From the NCBI GenBank assembly GCA_017858515.1, contig JAFMBM010000005.1:1-64000 (forward strand): DNA of 64,000 nucleotides, given 5' to 3'. Source of the DNA: Cryomorphaceae bacterium (GTDB lineage: Bacteria; Bacteroidota; Bacteroidia; Flavobacteriales; Schleiferiaceae). How positions within the stretch are numbered: the stretch's first letter is position 1; each line of letters begins with the position of its first letter. A model generated the notes under the pieces. That model saw only the letters and a list, made by a program, of their open reading frames with translations, was not told the DNA's origin and did not search any database. A program made the translations under genes and the position numbers. Shown here one piece after another: positions 24,759 to 34,414 of this stretch.

Positions 24759-25691
24759 TTGGAACCAAAAGCTAAGATCTTTGCTGCCAGAGGCTCGATG
24801 GAGCTCGCCTCTAAGATTGCGTTGGCCTATGGTCAGGACCTTGGCAATGTGATTGTCACTGAGTTTGCAGATGGTGAATTTCAGCCTTCTTTTGAAGAGA
24901 CGGTTCGAGGTGGGCGAGTGTTTCTCATTGGAAGTACTCATCAGCCGAACTCGAATCTTATGGAGTTGTTATTGATGTGTGATGCGGCTAAACGTGCTTC
25001 TGCCAAGCATATAACCGCTGTAATGCCGTACTTTGGTTGGGCAAGACAAGATAGAAAAGACAAAAGCCGAGTTCCGATAGGGGCTAAGCTTGTGGCCAAT
25101 TTGTTGAAATCTGCGGGTGCAACACGCGTGATGACAATGGATTTACATGCCGATCAGATTCAGGGGTTTTTCGAAATGCCTGTAGATCATTTATACGTTA
25201 GCTCTCTCTTTGTTCCGCATATCAAGGCGAAGAATATAGAGAATTTGGTGATTGGTTCGCCTGATATAGGTGGATCAAAAAGAGCCAATAGCTATGCTAA
25301 AATGTTGCAATCGGAAATGGTAATCTGTTACAAACAGCGCAAACGTGCCAATGTAATTGATTCCATGACGGTTATAGGAGATGTACAAGGACGCAATGTG
25401 ATTCTTGTAGACGATATGATTGATACTGCTGGAACTTTAACAAAAGCGGCAGATATGTTAATAGACCAAGGAGCTGCTAGTGTTAGTGCTTATTGTACCC
25501 ACCCGCTACTCTCTGGAAATGCTTATGAAAGAATTGAAGCGTCGAAGCTAGATGAGTTGGTGGTATCAGACACTATTCCTCTGCGAATACAAAGCCCAAA
25601 AATCAAAGTGATTTCTGTGGCTGACCATTTTGCCAGAGTAATGTGGAAGGTTCATCACCATGAGTCCATCAGCTCGCACTTTATAATGTAG
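24759..25691 (+). CDS. prs: Ribose-phosphate pyrophosphokinase
   Basis: The 310-residue enzyme makes PRPP from ribose 5-phosphate and ATP for purine, pyrimidine, His and Trp synthesis. Motifs: FADGEFQPSFEETVRG near 35-50, PYFGWARQDRKDKSR (ATP loop), MDLHADQIQGFF and the PRPP loop VILVDDMIDTAGT near 220. The start appears to be TTG 24759; no better ATG exists before the conserved FAARGSMELA. It leads the run prs-rplY-pth. Confidence 0.96.
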   Translation: MEPKAKIFAARGSMELASKIALAYGQDLGNVIVTEFADGEFQPSFEETVRGGRVFLIGSTHQPNSNLMELLLMCDAAKRASAKHITAVMPYFGWARQDRKDKSRVPIGAKLVANLLKSAGATRVMTMDLHADQIQGFFEMPVDHLYVSSLFVPHIKAKNIENLVIGSPDIGGSKRANSYAKMLQSEMVICYKQRKRANVIDSMTVIGDVQGRNVILVDDMIDTAGTLTKAADMLIDQGAASVSAYCTHPLLSGNAYERIEASKLDELVVSDTIPLRIQSPKIKVISVADHFARVMWKVHHHESISSHFIM

Positions 25692-25714
25692 AACAGAAGG
25701 ACAAATTCGATACC

Positions 25715-26338
25715 ATGAAGTCGTTAGAAATCAAAGGCGCATTGCGCACTGAACTGGGAACAAAGCACGCAATCCATTTACGCAGAGAAGGACAAGTTCC
25801 TTGCGTAGTATACGGAGGCGAGGCACCCATCCATTTTTCAGCTGATACAGCAGCATTCCGTACGTTGGCTTATACGCCAGATGTATATGCGGTTACCATT
25901 AACTTGGGCTCCAAGTCTGTTAAAGCGGTTATGATGGACCTTCAGTTTCATCCCGTTACTGATGCTATTCTCCACGTAGATTTCATGGAGTTAGTAGATG
26001 GTAAAGCGGTACAAGTAGATATTCCTATTTCGCTTATGGGTGTTGCAAGGGGTGTTAGAAACGGAGGAAGAATGAAGCAAAACCTTCGCAAACTTTCCGT
26101 TAAAGCCCTTCCGATGAACCTTCCCGCAAATATTGAGATTAATATTTCAGACTTGAGAATTGGTCAAAGTATTAAAGTGGAAGATCTGAAGAAAACCGGC
26201 GATTTCGAATTCATCAACTCTGGTGGAGCTGTAATCGTAAGCATTGCAACCTCTCGTAAGGTTGTTGCAGATGAGGAAGAAGATGAGGATGCTCCCGAGG
26301 CAAGCTCTGAAGCTAACGAGGCTGCTGCTGAGGCTTAA
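25715..26338 (+). CDS. rplY: 50S ribosomal protein L25/CTC family
   Basis: The 207-residue long form has an L25 5S-rRNA-binding domain (about 1-90), the CTC beta domain (about 95-180) and an acidic tail (DEEEDEDAPEASSEANEAAAEA). It binds 5S rRNA in the large subunit. The gene order prs-rplY-pth is conserved in many bacteria, and the next gene starts nine bases on. Confidence 0.95.
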   Translation: MKSLEIKGALRTELGTKHAIHLRREGQVPCVVYGGEAPIHFSADTAAFRTLAYTPDVYAVTINLGSKSVKAVMMDLQFHPVTDAILHVDFMELVDGKAVQVDIPISLMGVARGVRNGGRMKQNLRKLSVKALPMNLPANIEINISDLRIGQSIKVEDLKKTGDFEFINSGGAVIVSIATSRKVVADEEEDEDAPEASSEANEAAAEA

Positions 26339-26346
26339 TTTTAACT

Positions 26347-26913
26347 ATGAGGCGTTTCCTTATTACTGGACTGGGCAATCCTGGTTCGGAGTATTCTGAA
26401 ACAAGACATAATATAGGATTCAAAGTGCTAGACTCTTTAGCTAAAGAGTCTGGCATTTCTTTTTCTAGCTCCCGATATGGCGATTTGGCTGAACTTTCTC
26501 TCAAAGGAAGAAAGCTCTTTCTCTTAAAGCCAAACACCTACATGAACTTAAGCGGAAAGGCCGTTCGGTTTCATTTAAATACATTAAAGCTTACTCCACA
26601 GGAGCTTCTTGTCGTTACCGATGAACTAGCCCTACCATATGGGAAACTGCGTTTAAAATCGAAAGGAAGCGATGGTGGCCACAATGGTCTCAAAAGCCTT
26701 ATCGCTGAGCTTTCAACAAGCGACTTTCCTAGACTACGTTTTGGTATTTCTAACGAATTCCAAAAAGGAAGACAGGTAGATTACGTCTTAGGTCTGTGGG
26801 ATGAGACTGAACTTAAAGATCTTCCCCAACATATTCAAAAGTGTTCTGATTGTATAAAGAGTTTTGCGCTGGAAGGAATATCCAATGCAATGAACACCTA
26901 CAACTCTAAGTAA
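26347..26913 (+). CDS. pth: Peptidyl-tRNA hydrolase
   Basis: The 188-residue enzyme recycles peptidyl-tRNA that drops off ribosomes. The start has GLGNPGSEYSETRHNIGF with the catalytic His, then NTYMNLSGKAV and DGGHNGLKSLI. It ends one base before the convergent gatC stop codon. Confidence 0.96.
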   Translation: MRRFLITGLGNPGSEYSETRHNIGFKVLDSLAKESGISFSSSRYGDLAELSLKGRKLFLLKPNTYMNLSGKAVRFHLNTLKLTPQELLVVTDELALPYGKLRLKSKGSDGGHNGLKSLIAELSTSDFPRLRFGISNEFQKGRQVDYVLGLWDETELKDLPQHIQKCSDCIKSFALEGISNAMNTYNSK

Positions 26914-27207
26914 TTAACTGTCTTTAAGCACTCGCGGAAAGCGGAAATAATCTGTGTCTCTATTAGGCGCATTCTTTAGCGCATCTTCTTTTGTGATGCG
27001 TATTTCGGCCTTGTCCTCTCTCAACTTATCTACCTCAGGATTCATATAAATCAAAGGCTCTACGCCTTTTAAGTCTAGTTCTGATATACGATCTACAAAT
27101 CCCAGCATCTTATCTAAATCATTCATCATCTCATCCATCTCAGAATCTGAAAATTCTAATCGGGCTAAATGGGCTAATTTTTCTATTTGATCTCGTGTTA
27201 ACTTCAT
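26914..27207 (-). CDS. gatC: Asp/Glu-tRNA amidotransferase subunit C
   Basis: The 97-residue GatC has the family blocks IEKLAHLARLEFSDSEMDEMMNDLDKMLGFVDRISELDLKGVEPL and LREDKAE. It stabilises GatA in the transamidation complex that makes Gln-tRNA or Asn-tRNA. GatA and GatB are not in the window. It overlaps plsC by four bases (ATGA). Confidence 0.95.
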   Translation of the reverse strand: MKLTRDQIEKLAHLARLEFSDSEMDEMMNDLDKMLGFVDRISELDLKGVEPLIYMNPEVDKLREDKAEIRITKEDALKNAPNRDTDYFRFPRVLKDS

Positions 27208-27935
27208 TCCTTTATTTCGTAATAATCTAATTCGTTTGAAATCACATTCCTAGCTTCTTCTCTCAATTCCTTTATCGTTTTTCCAGCGGTTTCAATAACC
27301 GGATGAACGGTTACATTTAAGCGCCCCGGTCCGCCCTGGAACCAAGAGTAAGGAAAATGTTTTTTATTGTCTCCAAAGGTAATTGGAAGAATAGGAATGT
27401 TCTTTTCTAAGGCCAAACGGAAAGCCCCGTCCTTAAAATTTCCCAAGCGTACCGATGGATCTGGAACGCCTCCCTCTGGATAAATACATAAACTCAAGCC
27501 CTCATCTAGCTTTTGAGCCGCTATTTCAAAAGCACGAGACCTACTACGCACGGAACTTCTATCTACAAGAATATTGGTCCGTTTATAAAAAAAACCAAAA
27601 ATGGGAAGTTGTGCAAGCTCCTTTTTACCGATAAATAAAAAGGTTCTCGGCACTAACAGCAAGGTGCATGGTATATCGAGCATACTGGTATGATTGGCTA
27701 CGATTATAAGTTGTTCTGGTAAGTTTGGAACTGGTTTCTTGACCTTTAATGGTGTTCCAATTAGCAGTAAAACACCTTTTGCCCAGATGCGGGCAAACTT
27801 GAAAAACTGCGGATATTGCTTTTCACTTTTACTGTAGTAAAGAATGAAAGACGAAATAGCTAGAATTACACAGAATACGACTATGTAAAACCAAACCTTC
27901 CAAAGAAGTGAAAATGGGGCCGCAATCGCTTTCAC
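27204..27935 (-). CDS. plsC: 1-acyl-sn-glycerol-3-phosphate acyltransferase
   Basis: The 243-residue membrane enzyme makes phosphatidic acid. An N-terminal helix (about 15-32) is followed by the HX4D catalytic motif NHTSMLD near 83 and the acceptor-binding YPEGGVPD near 150, where EGT is more usual than EGG. Translationally coupled to gatC. Confidence 0.93.
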   Translation of the reverse strand: MKAIAAPFSLLWKVWFYIVVFCVILAISSFILYYSKSEKQYPQFFKFARIWAKGVLLLIGTPLKVKKPVPNLPEQLIIVANHTSMLDIPCTLLLVPRTFLFIGKKELAQLPIFGFFYKRTNILVDRSSVRSRSRAFEIAAQKLDEGLSLCIYPEGGVPDPSVRLGNFKDGAFRLALEKNIPILPITFGDNKKHFPYSWFQGGPGRLNVTVHPVIETAGKTIKELREEARNVISNELDYYEIKE

Positions 27936-27969
27936 TTCGCAAAAGTAGGTAAACCAAAGGGGTCCAACG

Positions 27970-27977
27970 TACCTTTG
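27970..27977 (+). promoter_or_regulatory. -7 promoter element of trpS
   Basis: TACCTTTG, 20 bases before the trpS ATG, fits TAnnTTTG. Confidence 0.5.
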
Positions 27978-27997
27978 TGCTCTATAGAATTTGATTT

Positions 27998-28972
27998 ATG
28001 TCGAGAATCCTTACTGGTATACAAAGCTCTGGAAAACCGCATCTGGGAAACATTTTAGGCGCAATTCTGCCTGCTTTAGATCTGGCCAGACATTCTGAAA
28101 ACGACTGCTTCTATTTTATCGCAGATCTGCACTCTCTAACTACGGTGAAAGATGCGGCTCTTCTGAAAGAGAACACGCGCGCAGTGGCAGCAGCTTGGCT
28201 GGCTTGTGGGCTCGATACCTCTAGACATACTTTTTACAGACAAAGCGATCTTCCACAAGTAGCTGAGTTTACTTGGTATTTAAGCTGCTTCACTCCCTAT
28301 CCAATGCTCGCGAATGCGCATTCGTTTAAAGATAAAAGCGATCGGTTGAAGGATGTTAATGCTGGCTTGTTTGTTTATCCTGTACTCATGGCAGCCGATA
28401 TTCTTATGTACGATGCACAATTCGTTCCTGTTGGAAAAGATCAGAAGCAACACCTAGAAATTACCCGAGATATTGCTAATGCAGTGAATAAGTATCATAC
28501 ATCTGAACTACTAGTGGTTCCAGAAGCCAGCATTCGTGAAGATGTTATGACTGTTATTGGTACAGATGGACAAAAGATGAGTAAGAGCTACGGAAATATT
28601 ATTGATGTTTTCGCGACTGAAAAGACACTAAAGAAACAAATTGGGACGATTATTACTGATTCTATTCCACTTGAAGAACCAAAGGAGCCTGAGTCTTGCA
28701 ATGTTTTCAATCTCTATAAACTATTGGCCTCACCTGAAGCGGTTGAGGAAATGGCGAACCTTTATAGACGTGGCGGTTACGGCTATGGACATGCTAAAAG
28801 TGCACTGCTTGGGGTAATCTTGGATCGCTTTGCGGAGGAGCGTAAACGGTACGAGTTCTTTATGCAAAACCCAGAAGTACTTGAAGAAAGACTTAAAGAA
28901 GGTGCAGAAAAAGCAGCTGAAACGGCCAATGTCGTACTATCGAGATTGAGATCTGCTCTGGGTTATTCCTGA
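27998..28972 (+). CDS. trpS: Tryptophan--tRNA ligase
   Basis: The 324-residue class I synthetase has the HIGH-like KPHLGN near 14 and KMSKS exactly in GQKMSKSYGN near 192. It is of normal length and overlaps the next, opposing gene by ten bases at the 3' end. Confidence 0.97.
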   Translation: MSRILTGIQSSGKPHLGNILGAILPALDLARHSENDCFYFIADLHSLTTVKDAALLKENTRAVAAAWLACGLDTSRHTFYRQSDLPQVAEFTWYLSCFTPYPMLANAHSFKDKSDRLKDVNAGLFVYPVLMAADILMYDAQFVPVGKDQKQHLEITRDIANAVNKYHTSELLVVPEASIREDVMTVIGTDGQKMSKSYGNIIDVFATEKTLKKQIGTIITDSIPLEEPKEPESCNVFNLYKLLASPEAVEEMANLYRRGGYGYGHAKSALLGVILDRFAEERKRYEFFMQNPEVLEERLKEGAEKAAETANVVLSRLRSALGYS

Positions 28973-29424
28973 TTTCTTTGCCTGGCGGGGCGCATCATAT
29001 AAAAATGCGCAATCTCGTCTTCCCAGAATTTTTCAGATATAATTTCGAATCCAAAACTTTGATAAAAAGGAACCAGATAATACTGAGCCATTATTTTAAT
29101 TTCAACATTGCCAAATGCAGTTTGACAAGAACTTAAAGTGTGCTGCATTAAACCTCTCCCTAAATTTTTACCTCGATTTTCTTTAGAAATCAGCACTCGG
29201 CCAATGGATAATTGGGGATACAATTCTTTGGGTGGAAGGATTCGCGCATAGGCAATTAGCTTTTGATCGCTAAATCCAAGAATGTGAATAGAGTGGGCGT
29301 CATGATTATCTAAGTCCTGATAAACACAATTCTGTTCTACAACAAAAACCTCTTGACGAAGTCGAAGAATAGCATAGAGCTCTTCCACTCCCAAGTCATA
29401 TCCCCTTTTCTCTACAATCTTCAT
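28963..29424 (-). CDS. GNAT-family N-acetyltransferase (ElaA-like)
   Basis: The 153-residue protein follows the ElaA pattern: LYAILRLRQEVFVVEQNCVYQDLDNHD near 17-45, then the acetyl-CoA loop VLISKENRGKNLGRGLM near 88-104 and a C-terminal PFYQSFGFEIISEKFWEDEI...MMR. The acetyl acceptor is unknown. Confidence 0.88.
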   Translation of the reverse strand: MKIVEKRGYDLGVEELYAILRLRQEVFVVEQNCVYQDLDNHDAHSIHILGFSDQKLIAYARILPPKELYPQLSIGRVLISKENRGKNLGRGLMQHTLSSCQTAFGNVEIKIMAQYYLVPFYQSFGFEIISEKFWEDEIAHFYMMRPARQRNQE

Positions 29425-29437
29425 TTGGTGAAAATAA

Positions 29438-29466
29438 AAAACGCCCTTGATAAAAGGCGCATTTTT
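29438..29466 (-). terminator. Rho-independent terminator
   Basis: The CGCCTTTT / AAGGGCG stem followed on the minus strand by six Ts ends the sigma/anti-sigma/OMP operon. Confidence 0.75.
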
Positions 29467-29480
29467 ACTTGTTGTCTTTT

Positions 29481-30725
29481 TTAGAATGAAAATCCAATAG
29501 TGACATTCATATTATTTAGTGAGGAAATCTCATTTCCAGCAGCGTCAAGCGGGCCATATCCATCTCTAAACAAAGGATTCAAATCGTACTGAGCAGTGAT
29601 TTTAAAACTGTTAAACCCTATCTGACCCATTAGACCATAGCGCAAGGAATTGGTGTATAAATTACCGCTTGTCTCTTGGGAAACATCATCATTAAAGGAG
29701 TCTATATACTCTATTTCACTTTTGGAACCGAGTCTAATTCCCCCATAACCTCCTACACCCAGTGTGAAGCCATTGTCCATTCCTTTATCACTTAAATCAA
29801 GTTGAAACATTAGAGGAACATTTAAATAGCACATGCTCCATTCTGAGTCTTGAATATTCAGGCTCGGATCGTTAATGAATGCTACACGTTGATCGCCACC
29901 ATTATCCACCTTACTCAGGTAATTGTTCCCCCTTAGTTTCCAATCGTGCCAAGAAAATCCAAATCCGTATTTCACATAAAGCTTGTTCCCTGGTGCGCCT
30001 AGTCTAGTTTTCCAGTTGAAACCCAAATCCCACACATTAGATGAATAATAATCTAGTTCGCCATTGTCTGCCAAGGTGTTTCCATCCTGATCGATAAGAA
30101 AATTCCATCCACCGTGAAAGTCGAGTACAAAATTGGTGGTATTGTCGTTTTTCTTCTTTTTATCCCAATCAAACTCATCCTCCCAATCGAATTCTAAATC
30201 TTCAATCTCATCTGAGTCTGAGTCAAATTCGAACCAATCTGAGCCCTCGTCTCCTTCAATATTTGCTGGAGACTCCATGGCGCTTCCCTCTTCATAGGAC
30301 TTTGCTTCTGCCAACCACTGTTCTTCGAATGTTTCACCCGACTTATTAGTGGTTGTTTTGTTCTTATTGGTTACGGCCTCGCTGTAATTTTTTCCAGCAA
30401 CTTCAATTTCTGCCTCTAGCTCTTCTAATCTTTTTTCGGTTTGTTCAACAATCTTATCTCTTTGTTTTTGAGCTTCATCTTGCGAAATTTTACCTTCTTT
30501 GAACTGTTTATTTACCGCGCTCATCTTTGTGTTTTGCTCAGAGATTACCTTCTGTATTTCGCGGGTTTTCATTTGAATCTCTTGAAGCATGGTTGCCAAG
30601 TCTTCACCATTCGGCACCATTTCTACTCTTGTTCCATTCATGTCTACCACTACGGTGTCTTTCTGACCGGCTAGGGAAAGACTGGCAGCAATAGAGATTG
30701 CTGCAATAACAACTGTTTTTTTCAT
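29481..30725 (-). CDS. Outer-membrane beta-barrel protein with coiled-coil and acidic linker
   Basis: It is 414 residues from ATG 30725 (MKKTVVIAAISIAASLSLAGQ signal); the frame to 30800 runs into the upstream gene. A coiled-coil region (about 40-110) and a very acidic stretch (DEGSDWFEFDSDSDEIEDLEFDWEDEFDWD, about 155-195) precede a C-terminal half typical of PorT-like outer-membrane beta-barrels that ends in VTIGFSF. It follows the anti-sigma gene by five bases, so it is likely the envelope output of that sigma system. Confidence 0.8.
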   Translation of the reverse strand: MKKTVVIAAISIAASLSLAGQKDTVVVDMNGTRVEMVPNGEDLATMLQEIQMKTREIQKVISEQNTKMSAVNKQFKEGKISQDEAQKQRDKIVEQTEKRLEELEAEIEVAGKNYSEAVTNKNKTTTNKSGETFEEQWLAEAKSYEEGSAMESPANIEGDEGSDWFEFDSDSDEIEDLEFDWEDEFDWDKKKKNDNTTNFVLDFHGGWNFLIDQDGNTLADNGELDYYSSNVWDLGFNWKTRLGAPGNKLYVKYGFGFSWHDWKLRGNNYLSKVDNGGDQRVAFINDPSLNIQDSEWSMCYLNVPLMFQLDLSDKGMDNGFTLGVGGYGGIRLGSKSEIEYIDSFNDDVSQETSGNLYTNSLRYGLMGQIGFNSFKITAQYDLNPLFRDGYGPLDAAGNEISSLNNMNVTIGFSF

Positions 30726-30730
30726 TTTTT

Positions 30731-31465
30731 TTACTGTTTTGGTTGGATTGATTTTGCCGAAAATAGACCCTTCGGTATGGCTGTGGTAATAGAATTCCAC
30801 TTTGCTTTTAGTTCTTCTATGCTCCCTTTTGGAGCTGGGGGTGCCTGCATGCTCTCGCCTTCAAAAACCTGGTTCATAGATCGAGCTGCATAAATCTTTA
30901 ATTCCTCTCCATAAGTAGTGGGGGTTTCAAGTTTTGCAATTAAGTCTTCGGCCTTTCCTATTTCAATGGTGAAATACCCTGATTTCTCAATATTCAAATC
31001 TTCTTTAGAAAGAGTGGCTTCTGCAAAAGCACGTATATCCTCGGCTTCGTCTTCTCTTTCAAAATCAGACAGCACCCTTTTCTCTACCCTCTTAGTCTTA
31101 GAAACTTGGGCTAATGTGCTTTCAGCATTTTGAATATCCAGCGATTTACTCTCTTTTTGACCTATTTCTATGCGAGGATTTAGGTCGGTATTATTCGGTT
31201 CTTCATATGAAATAGGTACTTCTGTATTCTCTTCCTCAATGGGCAAATCCAAGGATTGATTTGTGCCTGTGGGATAAAACCGAAATAATCCGATTCCGAT
31301 CAAAAAAACAGCTGCAACAGCCCGGCGCGCCATTGGATAATACGCTATCTTATGTTCTGGTTCTAATTCTCCCTCTATTTTTTCCCATAGAGAAGGAGAA
31401 ACGGGGGTTGTATGATGGGCTACTTTTTCTTGTAGCTCCACATCAAATAGATGTTGCTCTTTCAT
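30731..31465 (-). CDS. Putative anti-sigma factor, single-pass membrane protein
   Basis: The 244-residue protein has a cytoplasmic N-terminal helix region (PVSPSLWEKIEGELEP), one membrane helix (about 46-63, RRAVAAVFLIGIGLFRFY) and a long periplasmic tail rich in Glu and Ser. The start overlaps the sigma gene end by 23 bases. No zinc-binding anti-sigma HxxxCxxC is present, so assignment rests on topology and position. Confidence 0.7.
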   Translation of the reverse strand: MKEQHLFDVELQEKVAHHTTPVSPSLWEKIEGELEPEHKIAYYPMARRAVAAVFLIGIGLFRFYPTGTNQSLDLPIEEENTEVPISYEEPNNTDLNPRIEIGQKESKSLDIQNAESTLAQVSKTKRVEKRVLSDFEREDEAEDIRAFAEATLSKEDLNIEKSGYFTIEIGKAEDLIAKLETPTTYGEELKIYAARSMNQVFEGESMQAPPAPKGSIEELKAKWNSITTAIPKGLFSAKSIQPKQ

Positions 31466-32024
31466 TCTTCACTATATAATTTCTTTCTGTAATCTGTTTT
31501 TGCAAAAGTTGCCTTGCCTTAACAAGCTGACTTCTTGATGTATACTCTTCTATTCTCAATAATTCTGAGACTTCTTGGTGATTAAAGCCTTCTATTGCAA
31601 CCATTGTAAATACTGTTCTATATCCTAGAGGAAGCCGTTCAATCATTTTCTGTATTTCCTCTACCGCCCATGGATCTTCCTGGTTATGAGAGCTGTGATT
31701 CTCATATAGGCTATGGTTGTCATCTAACTCTAAAAAAATACTGCGCTTGATTCTAAGATGATTTAATGATTCGTTGATACATATTCTTCGCATCCAGGCC
31801 TCCAAAGGAACCTCTGGTTCTAAACCTCCAATCGACTTGAACACCTTCAAAAAAACCGTAGACAACACTTCTTCTGCCTCCTCTCTCTTAGCTATAATGC
31901 GCATGCAAACAGACATCAATAAAGGCGAGTACTTGGTAAAAAGCTGATGCTGCGCCTTTCGGTCACCTTTTTTGCATCGCTCTACGATGTCTTCTTCTTT
32001 GCTATATAATTTGAATAACTTCAT
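31443..32024 (-). CDS. ECF-type RNA polymerase sigma factor
   Basis: The 193-residue protein has region 2 (HQLFTKYSPLLMSVCMRIIAKREEAEEVLSTVFLKVF, about 27-65) and region 4 (IERLPLGYRTVFTMVAIEGFNHQEVSELLRIEEYTSRSQLVKARQLL, about 130-175). The region 2.4 sequence AWMRRICINESLNHLR is typical for Bacteroidota ECF factors. With the membrane anti-sigma and the OMP gene it forms an envelope-response operon. Confidence 0.93.
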   Translation of the reverse strand: MKLFKLYSKEEDIVERCKKGDRKAQHQLFTKYSPLLMSVCMRIIAKREEAEEVLSTVFLKVFKSIGGLEPEVPLEAWMRRICINESLNHLRIKRSIFLELDDNHSLYENHSSHNQEDPWAVEEIQKMIERLPLGYRTVFTMVAIEGFNHQEVSELLRIEEYTSRSQLVKARQLLQKQITERNYIVKNERATSI

Positions 32025-32225
32025 TCGGACTGCTGTAAATCTTTATATACACCTTTTGACCCACTTTCGCTGCCTAGGCTTTCAAATTTATTTCTAAATA
32101 ACTGATAATCAGAAATAAAAATTTGTGGTTTTTCCACAGCATTAAAAGGTAAAGCGCAAACTCTATGTTTATGATACCTTTAAAATACTCAGTAAGGCCT
32201 TACCTTGCAGTCACATAGAATAAAT

Positions 32226-34370
32226 ATGAGCGGAAAGCGAAAAATCCCTAGAGGGAAAAAAATATCTGAAAAACTAAAACATCAAATTTTATCCGTGCTC
32301 GGAGAAAGCGGGAAAAACGCGCTTAATTACAAACAAGTTTCATCAAAATTAAATTTAGAGTCGGCAAACGAAAGACAGAACGTTCTTCAAGGTTTGAATT
32401 CTTTGGCGGCGGAGGGCGTTGTAATAATGGAGTTGCCCGGGAAGTTTCGTCTACACACTCTAGGCAATGCATTGACTGGACGGGTAGATATGACTTCCTC
32501 AGGCGCTGCCTATGTGGTTGTTGAGGGCCAAGAATCGGATGTATTCATCCCTCCAAAAAGACTTAGGCACGCATTAAATGGAGATACGGTAAGTATCCGA
32601 ATTTATGCTCGTAAAAAACACCAAAAGCCAGAGGGGGAGGTAATTGAGATTTTAGAAAGAAAACGCACTGAGTTTGTCGGTGTTTTAGAGGTCAGTGGAC
32701 ACTTTGGTTTTCTCGTTCCTGACAACCGAAAAATGTTGGTTGATATTTATATTCCTCAAGAACGTTTTAATGGGGCCAAGCATGGTGAAAAATGCATTGC
32801 TCGAATGACAGAGTGGCCCGAAAGAGCTTCCAGTCCTTTTGGAGAAATAATAAAGGTGTTGGGAGATCCTAAAGATCACAATGTGGTTATTCACTCCATT
32901 TTGGCAGATTTTGGTCTGCCTTATGATTTTGAGGAAGAGGTAAACAAAGAAGCCGATGCCATTCCAACCAATATTTCACAAGAAGAAATTCAAAAAAGAC
33001 GTGATTTTAGATCGATTACTACGCTCACTATTGATCCTGCCGACGCGAAAGATTTCGACGATGCTCTTTCCATTCAAAAGCTTGAAAACGGTCTTTGGGA
33101 AGTAGGGGTTCATATTGCCGATGTAACTCATTATGTTCTTCCAAATACAGCTCTAGAAAATGAAGCCTTCAATCGGGCAACCTCGGTTTATTTAGTGGAC
33201 AGGGTTGTACCTATGCTGCCTGAGGCGTTAAGTAATGGACTTTGCTCCCTTCGCCCTCATGAAGATAAATGCTGTTTTTCTGCTGTTTTTCAGTTGGATG
33301 AAAAGGGTACTATACACCATAAATGGTTTGGAAGAACGGTTATTCACTCTGATCATCGATTCGCTTATGAAGAGGCACAAGCGATTATTGAAGGAGGTGA
33401 TGGGCCGTTAAAAGAAGAAATTCTCGTGCTCGACTCGATTGCTAAAAAACTTCGCGAAGAACGCTTTACAAAGGGTGCGCTCTTGTTCGATAAAGAAGAG
33501 GTTAAATTTTACTTAGACGACAAAGGAAGTCCTACCGGTATCTTTTTCAAACTGAGTAAAGATGCCAATCATTTGATCGAAGAGTTTATGCTCTTGGCTA
33601 ATAAAGAGGTTGCCCGTTTTATTGGAGAAGGAGAGGACGGTAAACCGAGCGGACAGACTTTTATTTATAGGGTACATGATGAACCCGATCCTGAAAAAAT
33701 ACGTAACCTAAGCACAATGGCTAAAGCTTTGGGCTATCAAATAAAGCCACAAAGCCGAAAAAGCTTAACGCAAAGCATGAATGTTATGCTGCATGATGTT
33801 AAAGGAAAGGGAGAGGCTAACCTGCTCGAAACTTTGGCCATACGCTCTATGTCTAAAGCTGAATACAGCACCCAAAACATAGGACATTACGGATTATCTT
33901 TCCCTTATTACTCGCACTTTACCTCCCCCATTCGTAGGTATCCAGACATGATGGTTCATCGTCTTTTACAACACTATTTAGACAAGGGAAAATCTCCCTC
34001 TCCATTTGAATGGGAAGAAAAATGCAAACACTCCTCTGGAATGGAAAGATTGGCTGCTGAGGCTGAAAGAGCCAGCATAAAGTATATGCAGGTGAAGTTT
34101 ATGGAATCGCACTTAAACGAAGAGTTTGACGGAGTTATCTCTGGAGTAACCGAAAGGGGTGTTTATGTGGAAATCATTGAAAATAAATGCGAAGGAATGA
34201 TACGAATTCGCGATTTTCGTGACGACTATTATGTTTACGATGAAGCTAATTTTTCTATTGTGGGAGAATCTCGTGAAAAAAGATACCGCCTTGGCGATCC
34301 TATTCGAATTCGAGTAAAGCGAGTAGACATAGAAAAGAAACAAATGGATTTTAGTCCAATAGAACAATAA
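32226..34370 (+). CDS. rnr: Ribonuclease R
   Basis: It is 714 residues from ATG 32226 (MSGKRKIPRGKK); an upstream TTG at 32205 is less likely. An N-terminal helix-turn-helix-like domain and two cold-shock OB folds (about 65-220) precede the RNB catalytic core, with the metal ligands in IDPADAKDFDDAL near 275. A C-terminal S1 domain (about 635-705) follows. It degrades structured RNA 3' to 5'. Confidence 0.96.
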   Translation: MSGKRKIPRGKKISEKLKHQILSVLGESGKNALNYKQVSSKLNLESANERQNVLQGLNSLAAEGVVIMELPGKFRLHTLGNALTGRVDMTSSGAAYVVVEGQESDVFIPPKRLRHALNGDTVSIRIYARKKHQKPEGEVIEILERKRTEFVGVLEVSGHFGFLVPDNRKMLVDIYIPQERFNGAKHGEKCIARMTEWPERASSPFGEIIKVLGDPKDHNVVIHSILADFGLPYDFEEEVNKEADAIPTNISQEEIQKRRDFRSITTLTIDPADAKDFDDALSIQKLENGLWEVGVHIADVTHYVLPNTALENEAFNRATSVYLVDRVVPMLPEALSNGLCSLRPHEDKCCFSAVFQLDEKGTIHHKWFGRTVIHSDHRFAYEEAQAIIEGGDGPLKEEILVLDSIAKKLREERFTKGALLFDKEEVKFYLDDKGSPTGIFFKLSKDANHLIEEFMLLANKEVARFIGEGEDGKPSGQTFIYRVHDEPDPEKIRNLSTMAKALGYQIKPQSRKSLTQSMNVMLHDVKGKGEANLLETLAIRSMSKAEYSTQNIGHYGLSFPYYSHFTSPIRRYPDMMVHRLLQHYLDKGKSPSPFEWEEKCKHSSGMERLAAEAERASIKYMQVKFMESHLNEEFDGVISGVTERGVYVEIIENKCEGMIRIRDFRDDYYVYDEANFSIVGESREKRYRLGDPIRIRVKRVDIEKKQMDFSPIEQ

Positions 34371-34414
34371 GCTCTCACTACTTTCTTTAAATTCACTGAA
34401 TAATAAGCTCTCTT

